DNA of 64,000 bases from Oscillospiraceae bacterium. Lineage in GTDB: Bacteria; Bacillota; Clostridia; Oscillospirales; Ruminococcaceae. Shown here piece after piece: positions 1 to 7,541 of this stretch. A program made the position numbers and the translations under genes. The notes under the pieces are model-generated. The model saw only the letters and a list, made by a program, of their open reading frames with translations. It did not search any database and had not been told where the DNA came from. Numbering within the stretch: the first letter of the stretch is position 1; each line of letters starts with the position of its first letter. The stretch is from contig JAFRTG010000007.1 of the NCBI GenBank assembly GCA_017427265.1, positions 1-64,000 of the forward strand, in the 5' to 3' direction.

Positions 1-1154
1 ATATAGCGGTTCGAAAGGGTCGCTGCGGCGATCAGGGCCTGATCCTGGATCTTCACGCCGTGGAAGACTTCATAACGCTGTTTCAGGCCACGCAGGATCG
101 CAATGGTATCCTCCAACGAGGGTTCGGGGATCATGACCGGCTGGAAACGGCGCTCCAGCGCGGCATCCTTTTCGATATACTGGCGGTACTCGTTCAGCGT
201 CGTAGCGCCGATGCAGTGCAGCTCGCCGCGGGCAAGCATCGGCTTCAGCAGATTGCCCGCATCCATTGCGCCGTCGGTTTTGCCTGCACCGACGATCGTA
301 TGCAGCTCGTCGATAAAGAGCAGAATCTTGCCCTCCGATTTCTTGACCTCCTGCAGAACGGCTTTCAGACGTTCCTCGAACTCGCCGCGGTATTTCGCAC
401 CCGCGACCAGCGCACCGAGATCCAGCGAGAAAATCGTGCGGTCGCGCAGGCTGTCCGGCACATCTCCGCGCGCGATTCTCTGCGCAAGACCTTCTGCAAT
501 CGCGGTTTTACCAACACCCGGCTCACCGATCAGCACCGGATTGTTCTTTGTTTTCCGGGACAGAATCCGGACGACGTTCCGGATCTCCGCATCTCTGCCG
601 ATAACCGGATCCAGCTGATGCTTCTTGGCACGCTCGGTCAGATCCTGACCGTATTTTTTCAGCACATCGTAGGTTGCTTCCGGCGTCTCATTCGTAATGC
701 GCGTATTGCCGCGGATTTCCTTGAGCACCGCAAGCACCTTCGGCTCTGTGATGCCGAAGCGGCTGAACAGCTGCTTGACGGTATATTCACCGGTGCGCAG
801 CATCGCAAGGAACACATGCTCAACAGAAATATACTCATCCTGCATCTGCTTGGCAATTTCCTCGGCCTTGCTGTAAAGCTGTTCTGTCTCCGCGGAGACA
901 TAGACCATGCCCGGCTGACGGCCGGAGCCGGTCACATGCGGCAGTGCAGCGACTGCTTTCTCCGCCGCAGCTGCAAATGCATTCGGGTCAGAACCCACTC
1001 GCTGCACCAGCTGCGGAATCAGCCCGTCAGACTGCTGCAGCAGCGCCGTCAGAATGTGAATCGGCTCAACCGCATTGTTCTGATAGCTTGTGCTCAGCGA
1101 CTGCGCATTTTGCATCGCTTCGAGCGTTTTCTGTGTCATCTTATTTGCATTCAT
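1..1154 (-). CDS. clpB: ClpB disaggregase (3' part beyond window)
   Basis: ATP-dependent Hsp100 chaperone that pulls proteins out of aggregates with DnaK in the cytoplasm. The first 384 residues are visible: an N-terminal Clp repeat domain beginning [18 protein letters not shown], then the first AAA+ module with Walker [10 protein letters not shown] near residue 200, Walker B LLFIDELH, and the conserved [10 protein letters not shown] segment. The frame is open to the left edge, so the middle domain and second ATPase lie outside. The start has an AGGAGGTA-type ribosome site 7-12 bases upstream and lies 16 bp after the DUF6483 gene, so it appears to be third in an operon. I saw no CIRCE-type inverted repeat nearby. 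Confidence 0.96.
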   Translation of the reverse strand, partial: MNANKMTQKTLEAMQNAQSLSTSYQNNAVEPIHILTALLQQSDGLIPQLVQRVGSDPNAFAAAAEKAVAALPHVTGSGRQPGMVYVSAETEQLYSKAEEIAKQMQDEYISVEHVFLAMLRTGEYTVKQLFSRFGITEPKVLAVLKEIRGNTRITNETPEATYDVLKKYGQDLTERAKKHQLDPVIGRDAEIRNVVRILSRKTKNNPVLIGEPGVGKTAIAEGLAQRIARGDVPDSLRDRTIFSLDLGALVAGAKYRGEFEERLKAVLQEVKKSEGKILLFIDELHTIVGAGKTDGAMDAGNLLKPMLARGELHCIGATTLNEYRQYIEKDAALERRFQPVMIPEPSLEDTIAILRGLKQRYEVFHGVKIQDQALIAAATLSNRY

Positions 1155-1170
1155 AAGGATACCTCCTTTG

Positions 1171-1563
1171 TTATAATCCAATTTCGTCCGGCATGAATAA
1201 TTCTGCCAGATGTCCGGCACCGAACAGTGCTGCAAGCCGTCTGACGCCGTCCGCAATCATGTCGCGGGAATAGCCGTTCGCTTCCAGGAAATCATCGTCC
1301 TTCTGTGCAACATACTGATAAAACGCATAGCCTTTCAGCAGATTCGCAGCGGTTTTCGTCTCCATACTTTCATACAGCTTCATTTCTGCTTGCGAAATCT
1401 CTCCGCTGTCAACCAAGCGAAACAGCAAATCGGGTTCGCCGCCGGCTTTTTCCTGATATGCAATCAGTTCATCAACTGAATTGATCTCCAGTCCGAAAAC
1501 AGCCTTCATGATAACTGCAATCGTCTCTTTGATCTGACGCAGCAAATAATCCTGTTCAAACAT
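1171..1563 (-). CDS. DUF6483 family protein
   Basis: A 130-residue protein of unknown function. The N-terminus [18 protein letters not shown] matches my recollection of the DUF6483 family of Firmicutes, which begins with an MFEQDY(I/L)xRxIK segment. The rest is predicted helical and acidic, with no catalytic motif that I recognise. I chose the internal ATG at 1563 because a GGAG ribosome site precedes it; longer readings run into the upstream gene. It lies between a ribbon-helix-helix gene (17 bp gap) and clpB (16 bp gap), suggesting cotranscription and perhaps a role in protein quality control, which is inference only. Confidence 0.75.
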   Translation of the reverse strand: MFEQDYLLRQIKETIAVIMKAVFGLEINSVDELIAYQEKAGGEPDLLFRLVDSGEISQAEMKLYESMETKTAANLLKGYAFYQYVAQKDDDFLEANGYSRDMIADGVRRLAALFGAGHLAELFMPDEIGL

Positions 1564-1579
1564 GAGCCGTTTTCTCCTT

Positions 1580-2200
1580 CTATGTCCGAAAATATGCCTC
1601 CACGGCGTGCGCGGCTGCATCATGATCGGGCAGCGCGGCAAAATAGGCTTTCAGTGCAGCATCGACCCGCTTAATATAGTGCCCGATCGCATTGCCGATC
1701 TCCTGCGCCGAAGCTTCCGCACCCGCATGAATCCGGAATCTTCTGTCCCAGCAGCCGTTCTCAAATCTGCAATCCTCCGCGGAGCAAAGCCCGTGTTTGC
1801 ATTCCAGATCGGACCAGAGCCCGAAAAATGCACCCGCTTCTGCAAGCAGCGACTGATTCTGAGTCCGGAAGGAAGCGTGCATCACGCCGATTGCGTGCTC
1901 TGTTTCACGGTAAAGCTCCACGCGGTAGCGGATCGTCGGTTTGTAGCGGTACCGCAGCGGACTGCGAATGGTCAGCATACCGTCGGTCGCCTGCTCCTGC
2001 AGCTGAAAAAGCCCTGTCATCTGCTCGGAGAGCGTCCGCAGGATCTCAGCCATCCTGCGCTCCGGCGTCACATAGCCGACGGCTTCAGCAAGCAGCTGAT
2101 TGATGAGATTCGACCGGCTCGTTCCGCGGGCATAGGCCATCCGGTCAACCGCATCGACGACATCCTCAGAAAGCACCAGACTGTAAACCGCCTTCTTCAT
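1580..2200 (-). CDS. Ribbon-helix-helix domain protein
   Basis: A 206-residue protein whose first 50 residues (MKKAVYSLVLSEDVVDAVDR, then RGTSRSNLINQLLAEAVG) look like a CopG/Arc-type ribbon-helix-helix DNA-binding fold. The remaining 150 residues are helical and carry four cysteines around residues 135-150; I do not recognise that part. The start at 2200 follows an AGAGGTG ribosome site, and a strong promoter lies just upstream at 2235-2262. As first gene of the RHH-DUF6483-clpB operon it could be an autoregulator, but no operator was identified. Confidence 0.7.
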   Translation of the reverse strand: MKKAVYSLVLSEDVVDAVDRMAYARGTSRSNLINQLLAEAVGYVTPERRMAEILRTLSEQMTGLFQLQEQATDGMLTIRSPLRYRYKPTIRYRVELYRETEHAIGVMHASFRTQNQSLLAEAGAFFGLWSDLECKHGLCSAEDCRFENGCWDRRFRIHAGAEASAQEIGNAIGHYIKRVDAALKAYFAALPDHDAAAHAVEAYFRT

Positions 2201-2234
2201 ATGCAAACACCTCTTTTCGTTTCCTTCTAATAAC

Positions 2235-2262
2235 ATTATACTCGTATTATTGAACTTGTCAA
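2235..2262 (-). promoter_or_regulatory. Sigma-A promoter of RHH-DUF6483-clpB operon
   Basis: On the minus strand TTGACA (2262-2257) and TATAAT (2240-2235) are separated by 16 bp, about 35 bp upstream of the RHH start codon. Both hexamers are perfect consensus. Confidence 0.85.
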
Positions 2263-2301
2263 GCTAGTTATATAATCTTTCACACAACTTTCACAAAAGG
2301 A

Positions 2302-2330
2302 TTGACGTTCACGCCCTTTTGTGCTATACT
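2302..2330 (+). promoter_or_regulatory. Sigma-A promoter of alanyl-tRNA editing gene
   Basis: TTGACG (2302-2307) and TATACT (2325-2330) are separated by 17 bp, 66 bp upstream of the start at 2396. It is divergent from the promoter at 2235-2262. Confidence 0.8.
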
Positions 2331-2395
2331 ATATAATGAAATACAATGCGGAGCGCACTGTGCGCTGTGCAAAGATATGAAAGGGGCATTTCATC

Positions 2396-3571
2396 ATGCA
2401 GACAGAGAAATTATATGATAAAGACGCATATCTGCGCCGATTTACTGCAACAGTGCTCTCCTGTGAGCCGCTGCCGGACGCCAAAAAAAGAAAGGACGGC
2501 GCCGCATACGGCGTCATCCTCAACAGAACCGCATTCTTTCCGGAAGGGGGCGGACAAACCGCCGATACCGGTAATCTCGGCAATGCAGTCGTCAGCGATG
2601 TGCAGGAAATCAACGGCGAGATTGTCCATATGATCGACGTCCCGCTGCCGGTCGGCGAAGAAATGACAGCAGAGCTCAACTGGGAGGAACGCTTCCGCAA
2701 AATGCAGAATCATACCGGCGAGCACCTGATCTCCGGTATCGTGCACAGCCAGTTCGGCTTTGACAATGTCGGCTTCCATCTCGGCATGGACGGCGTGACC
2801 GTCGATTTCAGCGGTGTCCTGCAGGAATCCGAGCTGGAATTCGTCGAGTACATTGCAAACCGCGTCGTCGGCCTGAATGTTCCGGTCACGGTCTCTTATC
2901 CGACGCCGGAGGAATGCAAGGCAATGGAATACCGCTCCAAGCTCGACCTCACGGAAAATGTCCGCATCGTGACGATCGAAGGCTGGGATGTCTGCGCGTG
3001 CTGCGCGCCGCATGTCTCCGCGACCGGCGCTGTCGGCGGCATCAAGATCCTCTCCTGCGAGAACTGGAAGGGCGGCGTCCGCATCCGGATGCTCTGCGGA
3101 CTTGATGCCCGTGACGACTATCAGAAGCGTCTGATGAATACTGTCCGGATTTCCAATCTGCTCTCCTGCAAGCAGCTCGAAGCAGCAGAGGCTGTCGAGC
3201 GCCTGATGAAGCAGTCGCAGGCAGAGCGCGAAGAAACCGCAAAGCTGCGCCGCGCACTGCTGGACAGCAAAATCGCAGCTCTCACGGAAACAGACGGCAA
3301 TCTTGTGATCTTTGACGATCTGCTCGACAACAACAGTCTGCGCAATCTGGTCAATTCCGGCGTTCCGCTCTGCGGCGGTGTCTGTGCGGCATTCCAGGGC
3401 AATGATTCGGACGGCTACCGCTATATCATCGGCAGCAAATCAGGCGGTCTGCGCGCATGGGCGAAAGAATTCAATGCAGCACTCAGCGGCCGCGGCGGCG
3501 GCTCCGAGGAGATGATTCAGGGAACTGTGACAGCCTCTGCTGCTGCGATTCGAGCCTATCTCGAAAAGTAA
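2396..3571 (+). CDS. AlaX-type alanyl-tRNA editing protein
   Basis: Free-standing trans-editing hydrolase expected to deacylate mischarged Ser-tRNA(Ala) or Gly-tRNA(Ala). At 391 residues it corresponds to the long AlaX form. The N-terminal part carries the PEGGGQTADTG glycine motif near residue 50. The zinc editing site is visible as HTGEH near residue 104 and CCAPH near residue 202. A coiled-coil stretch (residues 240-285) is followed by a C-terminal DHHA1-like domain with the GRGGGSEEMIQG motif. It has no aminoacylation core, so it is not an AlaRS. The start has a GAAAGGGG ribosome site. It is transcribed alone from the promoter at 2302-2330. Confidence 0.88.
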   Translation: MQTEKLYDKDAYLRRFTATVLSCEPLPDAKKRKDGAAYGVILNRTAFFPEGGGQTADTGNLGNAVVSDVQEINGEIVHMIDVPLPVGEEMTAELNWEERFRKMQNHTGEHLISGIVHSQFGFDNVGFHLGMDGVTVDFSGVLQESELEFVEYIANRVVGLNVPVTVSYPTPEECKAMEYRSKLDLTENVRIVTIEGWDVCACCAPHVSATGAVGGIKILSCENWKGGVRIRMLCGLDARDDYQKRLMNTVRISNLLSCKQLEAAEAVERLMKQSQAEREETAKLRRALLDSKIAALTETDGNLVIFDDLLDNNSLRNLVNSGVPLCGGVCAAFQGNDSDGYRYIIGSKSGGLRAWAKEFNAALSGRGGGSEEMIQGTVTASAAAIRAYLEK

Positions 3572-3573
3572 AC

Positions 3574-3731
3574 AAAAAAACCGGCTCCGCTGTTGGGCGC
3601 AGCAGAGCCGAATTCTTGAAGGTTGTAACAATGGTTCTCAAACATGCACGATTGATTGAAACACATTTTCCACGCACAGATCAGCAATTCCTTTGCAGCG
3701 CCTGACTCACTGTGCCGGTTTTGCTTCTCTT
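3574..3731 (-). ncRNA. Candidate small RNA with own promoter and terminator
   Basis: On the minus strand a promoter (3766-3738) is followed by about 157 nt without a convincing ORF and then an intrinsic terminator. The terminator is a GC-rich stem, CCGGCTC.CGCTG pairing across 3581-3610, followed on the minus strand by seven T (3580-3574). Inside the transcript a nested hairpin is visible: GCACAG pairs with CTGTGC, and GCAA with TTGC inside it. Size and architecture recall 6S RNA, but I could not match its consensus, and the SRP RNA tetraloop/GGAAGCAGC signature is absent. I leave the family open. Confidence 0.55.
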
Positions 3732-3737
3732 GAGCAC

Positions 3738-3766
3738 AGTATACCTGATACCGCCGCAAAAATCAA
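3738..3766 (-). promoter_or_regulatory. Promoter of the small-RNA candidate
   Basis: Minus-strand TTGATT (3766-3761) and TATACT (3743-3738) with 17 bp spacing. No leftward protein-coding gene follows before the terminator at 3574-3610. Confidence 0.65.
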
Positions 3767-3880
3767 TAGCTTTCTGCAATCTGTCAACAGATTGCCCCTG
3801 AATTGAAAACAATTCGTCATATATTTGAAACTTTTGGAAGCGACGGTAACAAAATTATGATAAAGCGGGAGGAATCCCCT

Positions 3881-4813
3881 ATGATTCACATTTATAAAAC
3901 TGTAGACGGAAAAATCCGTCAGATGGAACAGGCAGAACCGGGCTGCTGGGTCTCCTGCTATGAACCCACGCCGGACGAAATCCGGAGTCTGACAGAAGAT
4001 TTCGGTCTGGATACCGGCTTTGTACGTTCCTGTCTCGACGAAGAGGAATCGTCCCGTATCGAACGCGAAGGCAATCAGACGCTCATCATCGTCGATACCG
4101 CAGTTGCGGAAAAGCTCGAAAAAAGCGAAACCTATCAGTTTTATACCGTCCCGCTTGGCATCATCAACACATCCGACTACATTTTCACGATCTCACTGCG
4201 GCGCAATCAGGTGCTCGCTGCAATGGCCGACGGCAAAATCTCAAATATTCAGACTCTGTTCCGCACACGGTTTATCCTGCAGGTGCTGATGCAGATTTCT
4301 GCCGGATTTGTGTTCTATCTGAAACAAATCGACAAAATCTCCTACAAGATGGAGCAGGAGCTCAGCGGCGCCATGAAAAATCAGGAAATCGTGCAGTTGA
4401 TGGGTCTGGAAAAATCTCTCGTTTACTTCACCACTTCGCTGAAGGCCAATCTTGTGACGATCGAAAAAATTCAGCGCGGCAGAGCACTGAAACTCTATCC
4501 GGAGGACGAGGATCTCATGGACGATGTCGGCATTGAGTTCCGGCAGGCTGTTGAGATGGCGACGATTTACAGCGGCGTTATTTCCGCCATGATGGATGCA
4601 TTCTCGTATGTCATCGCCAACAACCAGAACTCCGTCATGTGGCGCTTGACGATCATCACGGTTATTATCGAGATTCCGAATATTATCTTCGCGTTTTACG
4701 GCATCAATACCGATACGCTGCCCTTCAAAAGCAGCTGGGTCTACGCAGTTCTGATTACGCTTGTGCTGACCTCGATTGTCGCATATGTCCTGCTGCGAAA
4801 ACGAAAATTCTGA
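3881..4813 (+). CDS. CorA-family divalent cation channel, GIN variant
   Basis: Inner-membrane pentameric channel of the CorA/MIT family, about 310 residues. A large soluble alpha/beta domain is followed by a long helix and two C-terminal membrane segments (about residues 250-272 and 285-305), with a basic tail RKRKF. The signature at the end of TM1, normally YGMN, reads YGIN here (codons at 4698-4709). GMN is the hallmark of Mg2+-selective CorA; GxN variants occur in the wider family, including ZntB-like transporters, so the ion is uncertain. The ATG at 3881 has a GGGAGGA ribosome site; the upstream extension in frame does not. It is a single gene ending in a bidirectional terminator. Confidence 0.85.
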   Translation: MIHIYKTVDGKIRQMEQAEPGCWVSCYEPTPDEIRSLTEDFGLDTGFVRSCLDEEESSRIEREGNQTLIIVDTAVAEKLEKSETYQFYTVPLGIINTSDYIFTISLRRNQVLAAMADGKISNIQTLFRTRFILQVLMQISAGFVFYLKQIDKISYKMEQELSGAMKNQEIVQLMGLEKSLVYFTTSLKANLVTIEKIQRGRALKLYPEDEDLMDDVGIEFRQAVEMATIYSGVISAMMDAFSYVIANNQNSVMWRLTIITVIIEIPNIIFAFYGINTDTLPFKSSWVYAVLITLVLTSIVAYVLLRKRKF

Positions 4814-4816
4814 CAA

Positions 4817-4857
4817 AAAGGCCTGAGAACCTTCTGTGTTCTCAGGCCTTTGTTTTT
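4817..4857. terminator. Bidirectional intrinsic terminator
   Basis: AAAGGCCTGAGAAC pairs with GTTCTCAGGCCTTT around a 7-nt loop, flanked by A-rich and T-rich runs. It separates the convergent CorA-family and CmpB-family genes. Confidence 0.85.
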
Positions 4858-5401
4858 ATGACTGCTTATAGCTGAACAAAACCAGAACAAAATCAACTGC
4901 AATGACTGCTACAATTAGCATTGCCGCGCCGAACCAGACCCATGCATTTCCTTTTCGCACATATTTCCGGAGAATCGGCAGAATGCCCTTTGCAAACAGT
5001 ACCGCAAGCAGACCGAAAATCAGACTGCTGACCAGCGAAATACGATTCTGAACCGAAAGCGGCCAGCCCTCATAAGTCCAGTAAATGCGGTGAAATGCCC
5101 ACTCCAGCAAATACGAACAGGCGTATTCAAATGCACTTGCTATCAGCACGCTCAGCGCAAAAAACAGTGCACTGCTTCTGACCTTCCGCAGCAGCAGATA
5201 CAGGCCCCACGCACCGAAGCCGTAGATCGGGCAGAGCGTCAGATGCAGCATACCGCGGTTCACAACCATATGATAAAGCACCCAGACGCAAATCTCCTCA
5301 TAGATCCAGCCGCCGAACGATGCAATCACAAAACCGAAAATCAGCATCGCAAATGCCCTGCGCTTGCCGAGCGGTGCCGGATTTATTTCCGCTGTCTCCA
5401 T
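4856..5401 (-). CDS. CmpB-family (ABC-transporter type IV) membrane protein
   Basis: A 181-residue membrane protein of the 'putative ABC-transporter type IV' (CmpB) family, recognised by the FGGWIYEEICVWVLYH and CPIYGFGAWGLYLLL segments. About five hydrophobic segments are visible (residues near 18-38, 55-75, 80-100, 118-138, 148-172). The molecular function of the family is unknown to me. A GAGGTG ribosome site precedes the ATG at 5401. An alternative ATG at 5416 overlaps the upstream stop as ATGA; I prefer 5401. It is probably cotranscribed with the PARG gene. Confidence 0.75.
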   Translation of the reverse strand: METAEINPAPLGKRRAFAMLIFGFVIASFGGWIYEEICVWVLYHMVVNRGMLHLTLCPIYGFGAWGLYLLLRKVRSSALFFALSVLIASAFEYACSYLLEWAFHRIYWTYEGWPLSVQNRISLVSSLIFGLLAVLFAKGILPILRKYVRKGNAWVWFGAAMLIVAVIAVDFVLVLFSYKQS

Positions 5402-5412
5402 GTCAGCACACC

Positions 5413-6216
5413 TCATTCTGTAAAAGTCCGGCGGAATACTGTGATATTCCTGCCAGTCTCGCTGCCGTATACGGCAAAACAGACCTCATCAAAACAGAAG
5501 CCGACCTGCTCCTCTTCAAGTGCAGTCTTAAAGTACCCCGAAACCTTTTCCGGATTGTTTCCGAAGGCACCGCAGCCCCATGCTCCGAGCACCAGCTGCC
5601 GGTATCCGCTGACCGCTGCAAGCCGCAGCAAAATGCGAATACGCCGCAGGAAGGTTTCCTCAATCTTCCTGGCGGACGCAAAAAGCGCAGCACCGCGGCG
5701 GTTCGGTGCCGGAACCGTCACCACACCGACATCAAACGGCTGCGGCAGAAACGCACAGTCACCGTCACGGAAAACCGCAACATCCTCCGAAAGCAGCATG
5801 TAGTCAGATTCCACGCTGCTGATATGCGTATTATTATAGCGGTACATCTCCCCTGCTGCGTCAGAGGTCAGCGACGCATAAAGCGTGCTGCAACGGCAAA
5901 GTGCTTCCTCCTGCGCCGATGCACCGAGCAGAAATCCGCCGCCGGGACAGTGCGCATTCGCAAAATTCATGACGAGCGGTTTTGTATACCGTGCGGCAGC
6001 CCCGAAGGAGCCTTCATTCGTCACCAGAATCCGGCACATACTGCTCCTGCGGTAAGGGGCAAGATCGGTCTGCAGCAGCTTTTCGCCCTCTGCCGGAGAG
6101 ATGACCCGAACCGCAGTATAGTCCCGGTCAGGCAGCTGAACAGTCGTACCGTCGAACGAATAGGCCTTCTCCTTTGTAATCCGGATGGTTTCCTTTCCGA
6201 TTGCAATCGCATTCAT
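5413..6216 (-). CDS. TIGR02452 / bacterial-type poly(ADP-ribose) glycohydrolase
   Basis: A 267-residue protein of the TIGR02452 family, whose core is the macrodomain-like catalytic domain of bacterial PARG. The diagnostic GGG-X7-QEE signature is present as PGGGFLLGASAQEEALCR near residues 91-108, including the catalytic glutamate pair. A second conserved segment, VLGAWGCGAFGN, lies near residue 210. The family cleaves poly(ADP-ribose) in characterised examples; the substrate here is not shown by sequence. No ADP-ribosyltransferase is adjacent. The start follows a weak GGAGGAATC ribosome site, downstream of a terminator hairpin at 6239-6268. Confidence 0.82.
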   Translation of the reverse strand: MNAIAIGKETIRITKEKAYSFDGTTVQLPDRDYTAVRVISPAEGEKLLQTDLAPYRRSSMCRILVTNEGSFGAAARYTKPLVMNFANAHCPGGGFLLGASAQEEALCRCSTLYASLTSDAAGEMYRYNNTHISSVESDYMLLSEDVAVFRDGDCAFLPQPFDVGVVTVPAPNRRGAALFASARKIEETFLRRIRILLRLAAVSGYRQLVLGAWGCGAFGNNPEKVSGYFKTALEEEQVGFCFDEVCFAVYGSETGRNITVFRRTFTE

Positions 6217-6238
6217 ACTGATTCCTCCGCTTGTACAA

Positions 6239-6268
6239 AAGGAAGCCTCGCAGCGGGGGCTTCCTTTC
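6239..6268 (-). terminator. Intrinsic terminator after SGNH/MBOAT operon
   Basis: On the minus strand GGAAGCC.. pairs with ..GGCTTCC and is followed by TTTTGT. It lies between the 82-aa membrane protein and the PARG gene, so read-through may set PARG expression. Confidence 0.75.
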
Positions 6269-6278
6269 AGTTTCCGTT

Positions 6279-6527
6279 TTATTTCTGCTTTTCACGAACA
6301 GCCTTTTCCGCACGCGCAAAGAGCGGCCGGAGTACCAGATAAGACACAAAGCTGGTCACAATATAATCCAGTATAAGAATCAGCACACGCAGCAGAAATG
6401 CATGTACCAGCTTCCGCAAAAGCAAGTAGGAGCCGAAAAACAGTACGATAAAGCAAAGAAACTGCAAAACGGATGACACCTTTGCAATATTGTCCTGCTG
6501 CGGCAGCTGCGGCAGTTTGAAATTCAT
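6279..6527 (-). CDS. Small membrane protein (82 aa), unknown
   Basis: I do not recognise this family. The protein has two hydrophobic segments (residues 17-37 and 42-68) and a basic tail ending RAEKAVREKQK, so it is probably an integral membrane protein with cytoplasmic ends. The ATG at 6527 has a clear AAAGGAG ribosome site 8 bp upstream and lies 15 bp after the SGNH hydrolase stop codon, so it appears to be the third gene of the MBOAT-SGNH operon. It may be an accessory subunit, but that rests on position alone. Confidence 0.65.
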   Translation of the reverse strand: MNFKLPQLPQQDNIAKVSSVLQFLCFIVLFFGSYLLLRKLVHAFLLRVLILILDYIVTSFVSYLVLRPLFARAEKAVREKQK

Positions 6528-6542
6528 ATACGGACTCCTTTC

Positions 6543-7523
6543 TTATTTGAGCGGATGCTCCAGCAAATACTGTCTCCAGGTATCATAATGCTTGGCATAC
6601 GGATGCGTTCCGTCGCTCGTGTACTCTGCAGCAAGACAGCCGTTTTCATCGTCAAACAGCGGATTCACATCCTGATAGAAGATGGTTTTCTGGTCGGCCA
6701 TCGCTGCAAGTGCGCTGTTGAAATTATTGATAACAGAATTGTTGACAATCGCATCGTTTGCCGAACGGCTGTAAGCAACATGCAAATTGGCCTGCAGACA
6801 GATCAAAGCACCGGGCTGAGCCTGCTGAATCCGCTGCAGCAAATCACGGTAATGCTGCATGGTACTGTTGAAATCATTGCCGAGCTCGTTGATGCCGAGG
6901 ATAATATACACCTTGCCGTATGTACGTGCGGTCAGCACCTGCTGGAAGCTCTGCCCTTTTGTTTCGGGCGCTTCGCTCGTAACCGTGTCGATTTTATACG
7001 CAGCAAGGCCGACCGTTGCAAAATATGTTGCACCGTCTATCGGCGCATAGAGCGCCATGCCTAGACCGCGCGAATCACCGATGAACAGCGCATCGCTGAA
7101 ATCGGCAGCGGATGCCGCAGACGCTTCTGTTACGGCTGCGGCTGTTGTCTGCGTGGTCAATGCGGTTGACGAGACCGCAGCAGCAGAGGAAAGCGCCGCA
7201 GAAGATACGGTTGTAACCGGAATCAGCATTGCTGTTGTATCAGCGGTTGTCAGCGCTGCTGCCGGCTCCTGCTCAATCGGAACAAGCGGCTGCACGGACG
7301 TTTGTGTCATCTCCGCCTGCATAAACACAGTCGTTGCAGCATAATCCGGAATCGTTTCGCTCAGTGCAGTCTCCTGCGGAACCTCCGCAGCAGAAGAGGC
7401 AGAATCCGGCTGAACCGGCGCTGCCTTTCCGGATTTCCAGACAAATGCCTTGCCGGTAATCAGGAACAGAACCGTAAATACTACGGCAAGGATCGAGCGC
7501 TGCGATTGTGTCAGTTGATTCAT
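6543..7523 (-). CDS. Membrane-anchored SGNH/GDSL hydrolase
   Basis: A 326-residue protein with an N-terminal membrane anchor (residues 9-27), a 110-residue Ser/Thr/Ala-rich low-complexity linker, and a C-terminal SGNH domain outside the membrane. Block I is seen as FIGDSRGLG with the nucleophilic serine near residue 150, block III as LGINELG, and block V as SDGTHPYAKHY with the catalytic Asp-His pair. With the MBOAT gene immediately upstream (18 bp) it resembles two-component O-acylation systems, where MBOAT exports the acyl group and the SGNH protein transfers or removes it. The acceptor polymer is unknown. An AAGGAGGCG ribosome site supports the start. Confidence 0.82.
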   Translation of the reverse strand: MNQLTQSQRSILAVVFTVLFLITGKAFVWKSGKAAPVQPDSASSAAEVPQETALSETIPDYAATTVFMQAEMTQTSVQPLVPIEQEPAAALTTADTTAMLIPVTTVSSAALSSAAAVSSTALTTQTTAAAVTEASAASAADFSDALFIGDSRGLGMALYAPIDGATYFATVGLAAYKIDTVTSEAPETKGQSFQQVLTARTYGKVYIILGINELGNDFNSTMQHYRDLLQRIQQAQPGALICLQANLHVAYSRSANDAIVNNSVINNFNSALAAMADQKTIFYQDVNPLFDDENGCLAAEYTSDGTHPYAKHYDTWRQYLLEHPLK

Positions 7524-7541
7524 CTTGCAGTCGCCTCCTTC

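Noticed and set aside
60-1196. 378-aa open frame on the plus strand at the left edge
   Set aside because: It is antisense to clpB. The clpB frame itself is open to the window edge and carries all family motifs.
3574-3731. SRP RNA or 6S RNA
   Set aside because: The SRP GGAA loop with AGCAGC is absent, and I could not draw the 6S central bubble with its closing stem confidently.
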